From: Sipunculus nudus | Taxonomy: Eukaryota; Annelida; Sipuncula; Golfingiida; Sipunculidae | NCBI GenBank assembly: GCA_026874595.1 | Contig: CM049318.1 | Span: forward strand, 47,596,456-47,660,455 | Direction of reading: 5' to 3' | Length of the DNA stretch: 64,000 nt | Shown here: piece after piece, positions 23,201 through 38,100 of the stretch | How the letters are laid out: the number at the start of each line of letters is the position of its first letter | How positions within the stretch are numbered: position 1 is the first letter of the stretch | Made by a program: the position numbers and the translations under genes | Notes under the pieces: generated by a model | What the model saw: the letters and a program-made list of their open reading frames with translations, nothing else | What the model was told of the DNA's origin: nothing | The model's database searches: none

Positions 23201-26200
23201 GTTGTATACAAAGCTGGTGGCACCACTTATAAATACATTTTGCACAGTGTATGTCCAAGCTTATTTCAGGAGGAGTTGATATATCAACCTGAAATAGGAC
23301 ATATGTATACATCTTGGATAGCTTTATCTTATATAAGAACTGGTGGCGCCATCTACAATCATTTTTGTGTTGTTGTGCACCCATGCCAGTATTTCAGCAG
23401 TGATGTTTTTGTAATTGGTTCTTGTACAAAATGTGAAGTACTTGCATTGTTCATATACATGTTACACATGTAATTGAACAGTAATGGTCCAGTATTGAAG
23501 CATTATACCTGGTGTATAAACCATTGCACAGATTCAAATTAGGCCTGTAGGCCTTGTTTTTCTTTCTTTCTCTCTTTTTTCTCTCTTTTTATCTTTCTTT
23601 TTTCTCTCTTTTTATCTTTCTTTTTTCCCTCTCATATTAAAATATAGTTTATGACAGAATGTTTGTATATTAGAGATCTGCTCAATTACCATTTGGAGAA
23701 TGAGGTGGTTGTGGACTCGAGGTATTGTTATTACAGCATTTATTACATCAAAGATTAACAAAAGAAAGTACTTTTATCATAAACTATGGGAGAGTGACAG
23801 TCTCTTTACATTTCATATTACATCATATCAGCCTTTTTAATAATATATTTATGTCATATATATTTACATTTATTCATTATATTTTTCCATTTAATGTGAT
23901 AATAATTATCACATAGGGGCATTGGTGAAATATTGGCCAGATACATGCGTTCAATGTGGATAGATTGTAGATAGTAAATCCCTACAACAGCAGGTTGATG
24001 GAAGAGTTCAAAGTTCACCATCCTTAAACTACAAGGGCCAAAGATTTGTAATGTGAAAATTGCTAATAAGTAAATTTGAATAAAAGACTGTTATTATGAA
24101 CAAAAAATTATAAAATAGGTGATAAGGGGTGTCGCAGTGGTGTATGCTGTCCAAAAACGCCATCCCTTTCGGCTACTATCCTGTATTAAGCATCAATCAG
24201 TTAACCTTAGTATTAACCCGTGCATGTCTAACTTGTCATCGTCTAACTTGGAATTGTCCAGCTGACAAAGAATTGTCAATATTCTATCTGAACATCGTCC
24301 ATCTGGGTTGTCACCAGAAAAAGGAGATAATACATGCAGGACAGACTTATTAATAATATTGCCCAATGGTTGTAGCATTAGGACTTAAATTTTCAAGTGC
24401 AACAATATATTAAAAGCTGTAACCTCTTTTCTGTCTGCAAGGAATACTTGAATGGTTCCTGGTTATTCTTTTGTCTGTCAATCTGTCCGTTTTGCCATGT
24501 TCTTTTATCTAATATCTCAAAAACCCTGCTGCTTTCATCTTCAACATTAACAGACATTAATCACATGACTATCACATGATCATAACCTGCAGTTGACTCC
24601 AGCTCTCTCTGCAATCCAAAATGATCTTTTCCACTTTCCTTCAATATAGCAGTAAAATTATAAGGATACTTCAGTCTTCAGTTTATAAAGAAAGATTCAA
24701 GGAAATTACTATAAACTAAAATTGTGAACATTTATAGGAGGGAATATGAGCCATGAGCATATATCACGTTGGGGCTAGGTTCTAATTGAAGATCTAACAA
24801 ACCTTTCTTGAGTTAGGTGCACTGGGCTGACCAGGTTATGTGAAGAAGACGGTTGCCCTGAGTGAACAGGAACAAATTTCTCTGCAGCTACTGCACTGAG
24901 TGAACTCTTGACCTATAACTGGCTGCACATAAACCCAGAGGCTCTGATTGCATCATCCTTGTTAATGAAAGATTTGCATAAACATTTACTTGAAAACAGC
25001 AGTTGGATATGAAAACTATGGGTCAGAAATCTCCCAGCTCCCATGTTCCTCCATGGTTAGATAAAGATATTACAAAGTCATCATGATCTCCCACCCGTAA
25101 CACACACAGTGTTCCACCTTGCTGGTCCCAGGTTTTACTTGATTGGAACTTTCTTTCAGCTTGCATGTACCTGAGGCAATGAGACACCTGATAGGTATAA
25201 TAAGTTCAACTCGATAGTCTTACTATTAAATATGTTTAGATAAAAAGTGTTACAGGTGGGACATATTTGATAAAAATAAAATTTTAATTAATAATAACAT
25301 TAAATTTATACATTAATAAGACAATAAATAAAATAAGTCACGAACCCAAAATATGCCATGGACTTTTGAAAATCAAGGCACAGTATATTTCTTTTTAAAA
25401 TATAATATGAGGAATTTATCAAATTTGCCAAAAGAAAGTCTATGGAGGATTGTTAGGGGTGGGACAAAGGCTTGTAATGATATTTACTTTTACAACAGGT
25501 ATGTTTTAATATTCCTCTTTGTTGATGAAATTTATGGTGAGAAAATGCTATAAAATAATCTGCACAGTCATTCTGAATATTCTGATGAAAAGTTTTAAAA
25601 ATAACCCTGCATGGCTACTCTTTGAAATAATTGCCTTTAGATATACTTATTAGTACAGTCCATGAAGCACTCTAAAAGCACAGTAAATGTGAAGTAAATG
25701 TACTCATGTTTTCCAAGCCTTTCAATTTTGCATGTTTCTTTTTGGAATCCATACCTTTATTGTTACCATTCTTGACCACTAGCTGATAACCCGGTATATC
25801 GGGCCTTTTACCAGGTTGGGGAGATGTATTAATTGACAGGATTTATGGATCCTTTTTTTAATCAAAAATTAAAAGAAAATATAGATTTTTAGTGGTTTAC
25901 AGTCTCAATAAGATATGTACAAATATTCTGTTAACAATTATTTTGTGGCGCAGTGCTGGTGTAAAGGAATTCATACACCAGTATGTTGACCTTGAAGACC
26001 AGGTTAGTGGTGATTTTTACATTAATTTGCGAACCGGAATGGGACACAGGGGCCCTCCGGTTTTTGATGACCTTTGACCGTACTATTTTTGGACGTTTAA
26101 AGTACAGGTAAATATGAGGAAGACATTAATTCAACATAGCTTGACCTAACCTCTAATTTAACTGGAGTAGGAAGACAAAAGATGAATAAATGTACGTTTT

Positions 26201-29081
26201 AAGGCAAGGAAACTGTTCCTGAAGAGAGAAACAGAAATATGCATACCTCGTTAGTAGCAGCAGCGGACCCAAGGGGAGTCCAGGGGGTCGGTCCCCCTTT
26301 TCAGCTGCAACCTTTTTTAATGGTATCAGACCAATTTTGAGGCCTGGAACATTGGCCCCACCCCAACCCTTTTCCGGAAATGGGGACCTTGTATTTGGTT
26401 TTGTCATTAATCCTTCTGGGTTGAACCCCTCCTTTTCGTAAAGCGAGCCAGAGTCATGTGTTTTTCACATTGACTGACCACACACGTGGGTCAGAGCCTT
26501 TGTCAAATGTCAGCCCAAACATGCATCAATCTGTCACTGAAAGCAAGGTTATTCATATGCACGGTAGTCCTTAAATCGGCTTAATTCTGGACTTGAGGTG
26601 ACCACAAAGAAAATCCTGTCTTTGCCGAAGGCAGTTCAGCTGTTTTCCGTGATAGCCTCTGCTCATATCAGAAAACATGCAAAAATCACTCAAAATGATG
26701 TGTACATTAAAATTATTGATTCTAATATCGGCCTTGTCACTGAGAGAATATTGAACAACCTTTAAAATGAGGTATGGCACAGTATCATACGCAACGTGGT
26801 TTCAGAGAACATTGCGAACTGAAGGTGGACCGAATTCCTTTTATAAGTATTAGATTTCTGCCTTTAGTGTCACCTTTCACTGTTATATGTCATTATCAAC
26901 TTATTTACTTAAACATCTGTCATTATATGCAGTTTTCCTTTATTATTTGCTTATATTTTAAATGTTTTAAATAATTTATAATGTTGAAACATTATAAATG
27001 AAATTATATCTAGATTGATCCAGTTAAACAAATATTTAGACACATTAATATAAATAAATAATAATATGATAAAATGCCTTCCTGAAAGTCCTAATTATAA
27101 ACCAAAGAAAGCCTAAAAGTACATTGAAACAGATATTTGAAGTGTAGTGTTACCTTTAAAATGAGTTAAAGAAAATACCATCAATGTGTGCATGAAAGGA
27201 GTTGTTGAATCTTATTTAATCTGAAGCAAGCAATATTCTTTGCCTTGTTAGTGGTGGGAGACGTTACGAGTGGGACAACATGATGTATCTGTCATGTAAA
27301 GATTTAGCCCAATTGGCCCTATTGATACGATGGTGGGGTTGGGGATGTCCCCACCTGTATCACATATGGGTTGCTGATGCGCGTGGCAGACAATGTTCCA
27401 AGACCAGTTTGATGATAGAAGTCTTTATTAAATAGCATGCGGTCTGGGACAGTCTCTCTCTCTGAGAAAGCCGCCCAGCCTCCCCCAAAGTGCGCACTAC
27501 AGATAGATTTGTTACAGAGCTTTCACGTGACATATGAGACGTACATATCCATATTTCTGCATTTCGTCATGAAAGCTTAACCTTATTGGATGACCCAAGG
27601 TAGGTCACAATTACATCAGAGTTGTAAGTTGACTTTACAAGTTTTGCCAGATTTTATTGGATGAAAGTATTGTGGAAAATCCCAAGTCTGACCTGACATA
27701 CATCCAGTTATAGACTGACCTACAAGTCCTATTTACAGGCTCGTATAAACATAATCTGCCTGCCTCATCATAGAAACCAATTTAGAGCTAATTTTTTAGA
27801 GTACATTTAGGCTCTACAAACATACTGAATTACCATTAGATATTTGGTTGTCTGATGAACATTAATATTTCTTTGGCTCTGTCTGAATATCAGTCCTCAT
27901 CAATCTCTTACACTGATCTTAGTGTTTGTCACTCAGTGAATTTTAAGTTTTAGTTTGATTACCAATATTTAAATTTACCACAAATTTTGTAATTTAACAC
28001 TATTACATCATTCCAGGTAGCAGGGCACTAGAAACTAGAAAATATGTTCCACACAAACATGGTCTCCTGTTAAGAAACCTCCAGTGGTTAGCTTTTAGAA
28101 TACAATTTTAGAATTTCCATAGTCAATTTTGAATCATTATGATGTGAATCCTTTTTATATCTTTTAAATTAAATGGTGCATTTTGATTTATGGTTTAGGC
28201 ATATTACCCAACTCATCAGACTGGCAGGTCTTAGAAGAAGCCATCAAATCTTTATATTGAGCACAGTGTCAGAATACTATTGACACTGAGTTTGAGACCT
28301 TGGTGTTTCACTTCAGTGCGCAGTCCAGCTGCCACCCAAAATCAATGCTTCACTGGCTTCTGTGGCTCAGGGGTGGAGCAAAGGTCTCAAAGCCAGGAGA
28401 TTGTGAGTTTGAATCTCAGCAGAGGTGATGAGATTTTTCTCAGTTGGCAATATACCCAGGGTGAGCGCTCTGCAGGCTTAAAGGGACGGCCATGCCTGAT
28501 GGCTGTGTTTCACTCACAAACAAGTATGAGTTTTGGGGGTTCCTGGGTGATATGACCCAGAAATTGGGAATATTACATACCCAGGGCCTACATGTGCAGT
28601 AGTCACCAGGCCTGGTTAACACCAGGATATAAAACGTGAGGAAGCATGTGATGCTGCCCTGTCAGGTAGTCTGAAACTGGAATGGAATTCTGTAGATATA
28701 CATATACTCAGATAATCTAACATTAAAAACTCCAAATAAAAAAAAATTATGCTCCTGTCAGCCTTTTTTAATCTTATGTTCTGTCATCAAGTCCATGCAT
28801 GCACTGATTAAAAATTTCTTCATTTTGTTTTCTCTGATATCTTCAAATGTCTTCATATGACTCTGGGATTTTCAAATGAGCTAGCAACATGCAATGAGAA
28901 CACACTAAATATTTAAAATATCCATTAAGCTCTTCCTGAGATATTTGATAATCTGAGTATTTAATGTAATTCTTTAAAAACATGTTCAAAGAATAGAGTA
29001 TCCAGCTCACTGTAGAGCACACATCACCATCAAATCTTTCTTCAAAGCTGAATAAATAAAATTCTGTAAGAACAAGTTATA

Positions 29082-29153
<72 letters not shown>

Positions 29154-32100
29154 TAATCAAGGTTTTCCATTATATTCTTTTTTGTGGCTGTGATGGGGAG
29201 ATGAAAGATTTCTGGAAGATCCCACCACCCTAGTGTGCAAGAATTAAACTATAGTTTGTTGTTTGTCAATGTACATGCATCAGATGAAAGGGTCCTATAT
29301 AAAACAGTTTTTTCCATTATCTGGAGATGTTTAATTTTGCATATTTTCTAGTTTGGGTTAAATGTCTTTGAATGGATAGGCACCAGTTATTATATTACTA
29401 AATCAACCACACTGCACTGTTGCCAGTATCTTGCCTATATATAACCTCACCATATAAGCATTTTGATAGTTTATGCTGTCCCCTTATTACCAGCACCCTT
29501 GTGTAACCTAGATTTATGTCTCTTTGTTTAAAAAATGAAAGAGAAACTGGAGTCTGATGTTATGACAAGTCTTGACAACATGCTGGAGATCCTTTAGATT
29601 GTTGCTGGACTGAGAGTCCCTGGTATGAACATTGCTAGAACTAACCTCTGCACAATGGTTAAATCCCTAAATAAGCAGCTGTGACACCTTGATAATAATA
29701 AGTCCATAAAAATAATTATTATTTTGTTTACTTCATCATAATTCAGTAAACAGTCGAAATTATAGTGCCACATGGTTGAATGCTAGTGTTTATTTACATT
29801 GGCCCAAATTATATGGGTAACAGTTACTATAATTATACCCCCTCCAGGAAGATATTGTTTTCCCCTCGATTCATTTGTTTGTCTGTTGGTTTGTAAAACC
29901 AATCTACACAGAAAATTATGAATTGAATTTGGAGATTATCTGGGTCCCCATAACATATTTTAAATTAAGAGGATTTTATACCATTGTGTCACAGAGCATT
30001 CCATTGTCCATTGGGATATTGCTCCATTCATATCTAGGTATTAGAGCCATCATTTGTTCAGACACTGACCAGATGAACCCATGTTACTTAATGAGATATT
30101 GGACAGGACAAGAGTCCTGAAAGCTTGTTTAGGGGATCCTGGTGGGGATGTCAGCTAGTACAGTTATGTACACATTTAGGTTTGGTATTCATTTTAATAA
30201 ACAGTTTGCTTAAGGAAAAATTTAAATTCACAGTGATTTCATCAAAAATAGATTCCAGATCTCTAAACACACCTTCATAAAGGCTTTGCTAAAGTAAATA
30301 TCTGTGCTTCTTAGGGAAAGTAGGTAAACTAATAGTTTTAACTGGTATGAGACAGTAATCTCCTTGGAATTAGTAATAAGACTGATTTTGTATCAGGATT
30401 TCCACAAGCACAACATATTTGCATATAAATGGACATTTTTCGCTCCTCAGGAGCAATTAGAATTCCAAAAGGGCCCTTTTGCCTGAAACATATGAACTGC
30501 AAAAGGGATAAAAAGTAAACCTCCAAGCTAAATGGTGAAATGTCATAGAACCTCTTAGATAAATTATTGAAATCACATAGAACCACAGATAAATGGTGAG
30601 ATTGGCAATGATGTCTTAATGACAGTTGTAAAAAATACACTTGAAGCAAATTGATAACAGAAACCTTTAAGTATTGTTTGAGACAGTTTTGACAAATTTG
30701 TAAAACATGGTGAAAAAGTAATTTTGAATCACTGTCTTACAACTGAAGACATTGTAAGTGCTTACTCCATTGTAAGTGCTTACTCCTGGCATTAGCATGC
30801 CACAGGTCAGCCAGTTCACAGGGATAGAGGCAAAATTAGCAAACAAAATTAAAATGCCTATGTCATAGTTTAAAATGCCCTTTTCAGCTGGGTGTCTTGA
30901 CCCATTGGCCACTTGTTAATCTTTTTTCATCCAAAAAGGAGCAACTTCTAACCCAAATTTTATTGTATGTCATTTAAAAATATTTTGCAGAACATTTACA
31001 GTGGTTTTATGATATATAAGATGTATCCTTTTATCTGATATGTTTATTTATTTATTTTGTAGATAGAATATTCTTACCCTCCTCTACTAGAGGGCAGCAC
31101 TGTAGAAAGTCCTGAGTTGCCAGCAGAGTGGAAGCACCTGCCATCCCTGGCGCTGCCAGACGGTGCTCATAACCACGATGAAGGTACGCAAATCACAAAG
31201 ATAAAGGTCAAACATCAAGACAAAGGATCCTTTGTTCAGTCTCTAGATTGGGCATCAGTGCGTGCAGGGATTTTAGGGCTAATTTATTTTAAAGTATTAA
31301 ATAGTTATTTTTAATGTGTGGACTAATGTAGGTCACTACTGACTGAGTTTTAACCTTCATCTTTGGTGTTTCCCCGACATAGTTAAACAAGGGTTAAACA
31401 AGGGACCAATGTGACCCATCGGTCACTGTGCTTAGCTGAAGCTGATCTTGAAGGTAAAAATAAAAAATAATATCAAATGGAGATAAAGTTTGCAAGGAAG
31501 AGGTAATATAGGCTATGGTTGGTTGATATGATAAATTTGTATTGATGAGTAAGACATTGTTGCAAATAATATTTTGTGCCCTAAACGTGTTTCCTAATGC
31601 TGAAGCTGACGCATGTAGCACTTTGTGAATATTAGATCAATACTATTACCATGATCATTGGTTGGCCTTTTGATAAATTGTTGACAGTTCAGCAGTTTAC
31701 ACATTTGTTCAATTAGATTATTGTTTTTAGCTCAGCTGACTATAAGTCATCTGAGCTATAGTCGCAGTCCATTGTCTAGCTGTCCGTCCGTCCATTAGAC
31801 TGGCAGGTTTTTAAACCATTATACCTACAAATCCAAAATTTGGCATACTGTTAGATGTCTGCAAGATCTCCTACCAAACTGAAAACAGGATCACTACAAC
31901 TTCATTCCATAGAGATTTAAAGGAAAATCTTCAATTTTCCATTAAAAACCTAATATTACACTTCAGAACTGCCTAATATGAAAACCACTCATCTGCTTTT
32001 CTTCATATTTACCATAAATATTCCAATATATAGTTTCTATGTACATGCGAGAAATAAGGTCAGTATTACGTAATTGTATCCGCCAAAACGAAGTTTTGCG

Positions 32101-35100
32101 GATACTATGTTTTTGACCGGGTTCCGCCGCCGCCGCGTTTGTTTCCGGAGAACTCCTCTGAGACTACTGGACAGATTTTTCCGAAACTTACACAAATTAT
32201 CGGGTCACATGTGAACTGGTGCCTAACCAAGTGACCTTGACCTCTGACCTTTCGTCTCTGCCCAGCGTCCGTTTGTGCGTCTGTTTCCACACATAAACCC
32301 ATATATCTCGGGAACCGTTTGACCGATCCGGAAAAAAATTTTACACAAATGTAGCCCTGGGATAGCTTTATAACATACACAACAAAAGGTGGCGCCACCT
32401 GCAACCATTTTTGCACAGTGTCCATCTGTTCATCTGCCTGGGGGTAAAATCACTCATATCTCTGCAGTGGTTTGACTAATTCACCTAAAATTCGGCATGC
32501 GTATACATCCTAGATAGCTTTCTCGATTTTATGACAGGTGGCGCCACCTACATTCACGTTAACGCTCCACACATAAACCCATATATCTCGGGAACCGTTT
32601 GACCGATCCGGAAAAAATTTTACACAAATGTAGCCCTGGGATAGCTTTATAACATACACAACAAAAGGCGGCGCCACCTTCAACCATGTTTGCACAGTGT
32701 CCATCTGTTCATCTGCCTGGGGTTAAAATCACTCATATCTCTGCAGTGGTTTGACTAATTCACCTAAAATTCGGCATGCGTATACATCCTAGATAGCTTT
32801 CTCGATTTTATGACAGGTGGCGCCACCTACATTCACGTTAACGCTGCAGACATCCAAGCTCATATCTCGGGAACCGTTTGACCAATCAGGAAAAAAAAAT
32901 TACACAAATGTAGCCCTTGGATAGCTTTATAACATTCACAAAAATGGTGGCGTCACCTGCAGCCATTTTTACACAGGGTCCATCTGTTTGTCTGCCTTTG
33001 GTTAAAATCACTCATATCCCTGCAGTGGTTTGACCAAATTACCTGAAATTCAGCATGCTTATACATCCCGCATAGCTTTCTTGATTTTATGACAGGTGGT
33101 GCCACCTACATTCACATTCATGCTGTAGACATCCATGCTTATATCTCCGGACTCATTCAACCAATCAGGAAAATTTTTTTACACAAATGAAGCCCTTGGA
33201 TAGCTTTAAAACATACACAAAAATGGTGGCGCAACCTGCAGCCATTTTTGCACAGCGTCCATCTGTTTGTCTGCTGTGGGATAAAATCACTCATATCTCT
33301 ACAGTGGTTTGACTTTTCCACATCAAATTTTGTTTGTGTATATATCTTGGATAGTTTCAAATAACAGGTGGCGCCACCTACAATCATGTTTATGTGGCAG
33401 AGATCCATTCTAATATTTAACACATGTAACTCTATATCCCCTTGCCACTCAATCCATGCCTTACTTCACCCGTCCTTCTCTGATTTTGGCGGATACACGT
33501 AGTCGCTTGTCGACTACCCTTATTCTAGTTTAATAAAGTTATGGCCCAAACAAAATGCACTTTGAAAAAATTAGGAAAGATATTTACTTACTTAACTTGA
33601 TAATTGTTGAAGCTAGAGAACTTTTTCAGGGATATAACTTTATTTAAACAAGATTAAATTGTATACTCTAAATTAGATCTGAATTTGGTAAACTTGATAA
33701 GTTATTAGCATTATTATAAAATCAGTACCTTAAATTATGCCCAACTTTGACAATTGTATTTTTTTTCCTGTAAGTATATTTGATTTAATTTTCACAGCAG
33801 GTACACATATGAATTTAATCTGTTAAATTCTGAAATTTGAAAATAAAGGCTCAAAAATTAGGCTAGATATTGAAGATTTTTTTCAGAGGCTGTATTATAT
33901 ACATTTGCATTGTCAAGCTCCAGGCTGCCCACTTGTGGTCACTACAGCCCAGCCTGGTAAACATTTCTTGAAATAGTAATTCAAGGAGTAATCCAGAAGA
34001 TGCAATGTTGTGGTAATGTAGCATTTTATAAAGGAATTGATTTTATTTTAAATAATTTAAGCATATTAAAATATAATTATTAAACCAATATTTAGGCATA
34101 ATTTGATAATATATGAGTCAAATCATGGATAAATAAACATGTAATTTCTAATTTTCATATATTTATTTTTTGCAAATTTAAAATAACATTGTATAAATAA
34201 AAATACATCTGTGAATAATGTGATGTTACCTGACGAAATTCACTATGAATGCTGATGCAATTTAGAATTATGAATCAACTTAAATATTCAGATATATATG
34301 TTATACTGTAAAGGTATCGTAAAATTTATAAACTTAAAAAAAAAATTTGATGTAATGAAAAAAATGAGCATCTATAGTCCGTTCCACATCCCCTGTCCAC
34401 CTGATTTTTCGCAATTATCTCTACATAAGACAGACTTGCCAAACAAAATTTGCACCAATTGCATAAAGAGGCAAAAGCGTAATTTTTGGTACCTTTCCTA
34501 CTCACAATATAAATATTATTTACTTTACGGCCAGGTTGACATGTTTCATATATATCCATGGTTCATGGCGTCCCTAATAAGTGGCCATTGTTTATCCTCC
34601 TTGGATATGGATATAAAGTAATGTGACGTAACAGTGAAGCGCGTACACGCGGAGAATACAAGTCTCGCTGTAAACATGGGTAGGCAGCTCTTGACTATTG
34701 GTCCCGTGAATGTTGGTGCCTCGTTAGTACGTCACGTCTATTATGACGTCATCACTATTTCCTGAAATGCCCATTTCACAGATTAGTGGCAAGATGTCGC
34801 TACAGAATAGACTAGTTACTCATAAAATGGTTAAAAATTGTTTACAGGAAAATGATATAAGGTAGGCTATTATTTCCATAATAGTTAATTACGCTTTTTC
34901 CCCTTTCCGCCCTCAGGTCAAAAAGTGTTGGCTTTCTTTGATTCGCAAAAAAATAATTGCGAAAAAACAGGTGGACAGGGGCACTGGAACGGACTATAGT
35001 GCATTATTTTCCTGCCTCAGTAGAATCAGAACTAAAGTGATTTACTTACGGTATGTTTTTCCATCTCACTGTCTGTTTTTAAATATTTAATAATTATGAA

Positions 35101-38100
35101 TAATCTGTTTTTCCTGTAAGACTGTTAAATTAAATTTCATACCCTGTATGTTTATGCAAGGGTATTGTAAACTCTCAGCATCCTCCCCCCCCCCCCCCCC
35201 ACCATCGAGTTCTTGCAACTGAGCACTTAGGACAATAGTTTGATAGCAGCTGCATGAAATTAATTAAAAAAGGAAAAAATTAATAAAAAATTTAGGTTTA
35301 ATTAAAAAGAAATAGGATCTTATAGGGCCATTGTGTAAACTGTTGAACAGTCAACAGGTTATCAAAAAGCCAACCAATGATCATGGAAAAAGTATAGATC
35401 TTATATTCACCAACTGTATGCTTACATGCTTCAGTTTCAACAATAGGAAACACATGGTCAGATCACAAAATATTATTTACAAAAATTTCTTCAATCATAT
35501 CAACCAGTCATGGCCTATATTACCTCTTCTTCTCAGACTTTATCCCTGTTTGATATTATTTTAGATTTTTACCTTCAAGGTCTACTTCAGCTGAGCACAG
35601 TGACCCATGGGTCCCTTGTTAAATATATATATTTTAATTTTATAAAATGTATATAGTTGCATTATAACTTATGTCCCCAGTCCACAGGTGCAAGGACTTC
35701 GTGGTGGTTGGGGAGGGGTTGGGGATGGAATAATAGGATTTACAATATCTCTGTATATATACATACAGGATATTCACTTAATTCAACCGTGCTAACAGGA
35801 TAAAAAACTCAGACCTGGTGATTGTTTCCCAACTAAAAATTATTACTTAATTTTTAACCATTTTTTTACACAAATCTGTGACTATTTCCTCAAAAAGGAA
35901 AACTCCATGCAGGGGTAAAATTTCATCAAATTTTGCAAGAGTCACACCTGACTCTCGCAAACTCATGTTGTGCAAGTCATGAGAGTCTTTTTTAATTTTT
36001 TCATTAAACAGAGTAATAATTTTTCAGATAGCTTTATATCACACATTTTTTAGTTTTGAATGAGAATAAAATCCACATGGAAATTGATTTTGATTAGCAA
36101 TTACAGAATATTTATTAACAATTTAGGCATTTTTCAGATATGATTTAAATAAAATATTGAAATGTAGTCATGTACACTATGTGGTAATAAATATATATAT
36201 ATATATATATATATATTTAACAGTACAAATTATTCAATTGCCAAAATGGGTAATTTATATATACATTTAGTAGTGGGCAGAACATACCTATACAAGTAAT
36301 AATTATTCAAAATTAAAATTTAAAAGTATGATCACCTTATTAGTTCACTCTGTGAACTTATGCCATGGCGCAGCGTCCGCCGTCCACTGTCCACTGTCAA
36401 CTGTCCACCGTCTGTTACCAAATATCTCAACAGCCAAAGCAGCTACCTTCATGAAACTTTGCAGAATTACTGATCATGGGATGGACATGCAAAAATAAGC
36501 TTTTGGTGGCGCCACCTATGTTGACCTACTTTCTGCAGGAAGAAATGGTCTTTTCGACTTCTTTCAAGATAAGTCATAAAGTATTAATATTTTGGCCTTC
36601 ATATCATAGTCAACAGTTCCTTAGAGGAAGGGGAATAATTTGAGTATAAATTCAGTCAAGTCATATTCAAGATGGCGTCTCTACGGAACTTCAAATTCTG
36701 TCGATCGCAAAATATGACAGCTTGATGTGTTTCTATACATGATGTATTGTCTGTTACCATATATCTTAGAAACTGCTGCAGCCTTCAGTTTCAAATTTCA
36801 CAGGAATATTGATCATATGACTGCTAGATGATTTTGACCTCCAGATGGCGCCAGCTGTGTTGACCTACTTTCTGCGGGAAAAAATGGTCTTTTCCACTTC
36901 TTCTAAGATAAGTCACAAAGTATTGAAATTTTGGCCGTCATATCATAGCCAACAGTTCCTTAGAGGAAGGGGAATAATTTGAGTATAAATTCAGTCAAGT
37001 CATATTCAAGATGGCGTCTCTACGGAACTTCAAATTCTGTCGATCGCAAAATGTGACAGCTTGATGTGTTTCTATACATGATGTATTGTCTGTTACCAAA
37101 TATCTTAGAAACTGCTGCAGCCTTCAGTTTCAAATTTCACAGGAATATTGATCATGTGACTGCCAGATGATTTTGATCTCCAGGTGGCGCCACCTGTGTT
37201 GACCTACTTTCTGCGGGAAAAAATGGTCTTTTCCACTTCTTCCAAGATAAGTCACAAAGTATTGAAATTTTGGCCTTCATATCTTAGCCAACAGTTCCTT
37301 GGAGGAAGGGGAATAATTTGAGTATAAATTCAGTCAACTCATTTTCAAGATGGCGTCGCTACAGAAATTCAAATTGTGTGGGTTGCAAAATTTAGCAACT
37401 TGATGTGTTTCAATACAGGATGTATTGTCTCTTACCAAATATTTTTGGAACTGCTGCAGCCTTCAGTTTCAAATTTCACAGGAATATTAATCATGTGACT
37501 GCCAGATGATTTTGACCTCCAGGTGGCGCCAGCTGTGTTGACCTACTTTCTGTGGGACAAAATGTTCCTTTCCACTTCTTTCAAGATAAGTCACAAAGTA
37601 TTGAAATTTCGGCCTTCATATCATAGCCAACAGTTCCTTAGAGGAAGGGGAATAATTTGAGTATAAATTCAGTCAAGTCATTTTCAAGATGACGTCTCTA
37701 CAGAACTTCAAATTGTGTGGGTTGCAAAATTTAGCAACTTGATGTGTTTCCATACAGGATGTATTGTCTGTTACCAAATATTTTCGGAACTGCTGCAACC
37801 TTCAGTTTCAAATTTCACAGGAATATTGATCATGTGACTGCCAGATGATTTTGACCTCCAGGTGGCGCCACCTGTGTTGACCTACTTTCTGCGGGAAAAA
37901 ATGGTCTTTTCCACTTCTTCCAAGATAAGTCACAAAGTATTAAAATTTTGGCCTTTATATCATAGCAAACAGTTCCTTGGAGGAAGGGGAATAATTTGAG
38001 TATAAATTCAGTCAAGTCATTTTCAAGATGGCTTCTCTACAGAACTTCAAATTGTGTGGGTTGCAAAATTTAGCAACTTGATGTGATTCCATACAGGATG

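Larger units (their letters stand above)
20262..31062. other. AVL9 intron 1 (10.8 kb)
   Basis: Non-coding. Contains degenerate GGTGGCGCCA-type repeat units (about 20550-20720, 21320-21360, 23090-23360), a family-A 3' end at about 21190-21222, a tandem pair of about 500-bp units, a polypyrimidine tract, a SINE and a long TA microsatellite. No further exon recognised. Confidence 0.8.
31724..35620 (+). mobile_element. family-A element, plus orientation, with nested insertions
   Basis: Starts TTTTTAGCTCAGCTGACTAT with a self-complementary 5' end and ends CAGCTGAGCACAGTGACCCA..GGGTCCCTTGTT. It is interrupted by the element at 32076-33529 and by the MITE at 34375-34996. A C-tract (35185-35200) and an endonuclease-like fossil (35331-35400, KPTNDHGKSIDLIFTN) sit near the 3' end. 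Confidence 0.75.
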
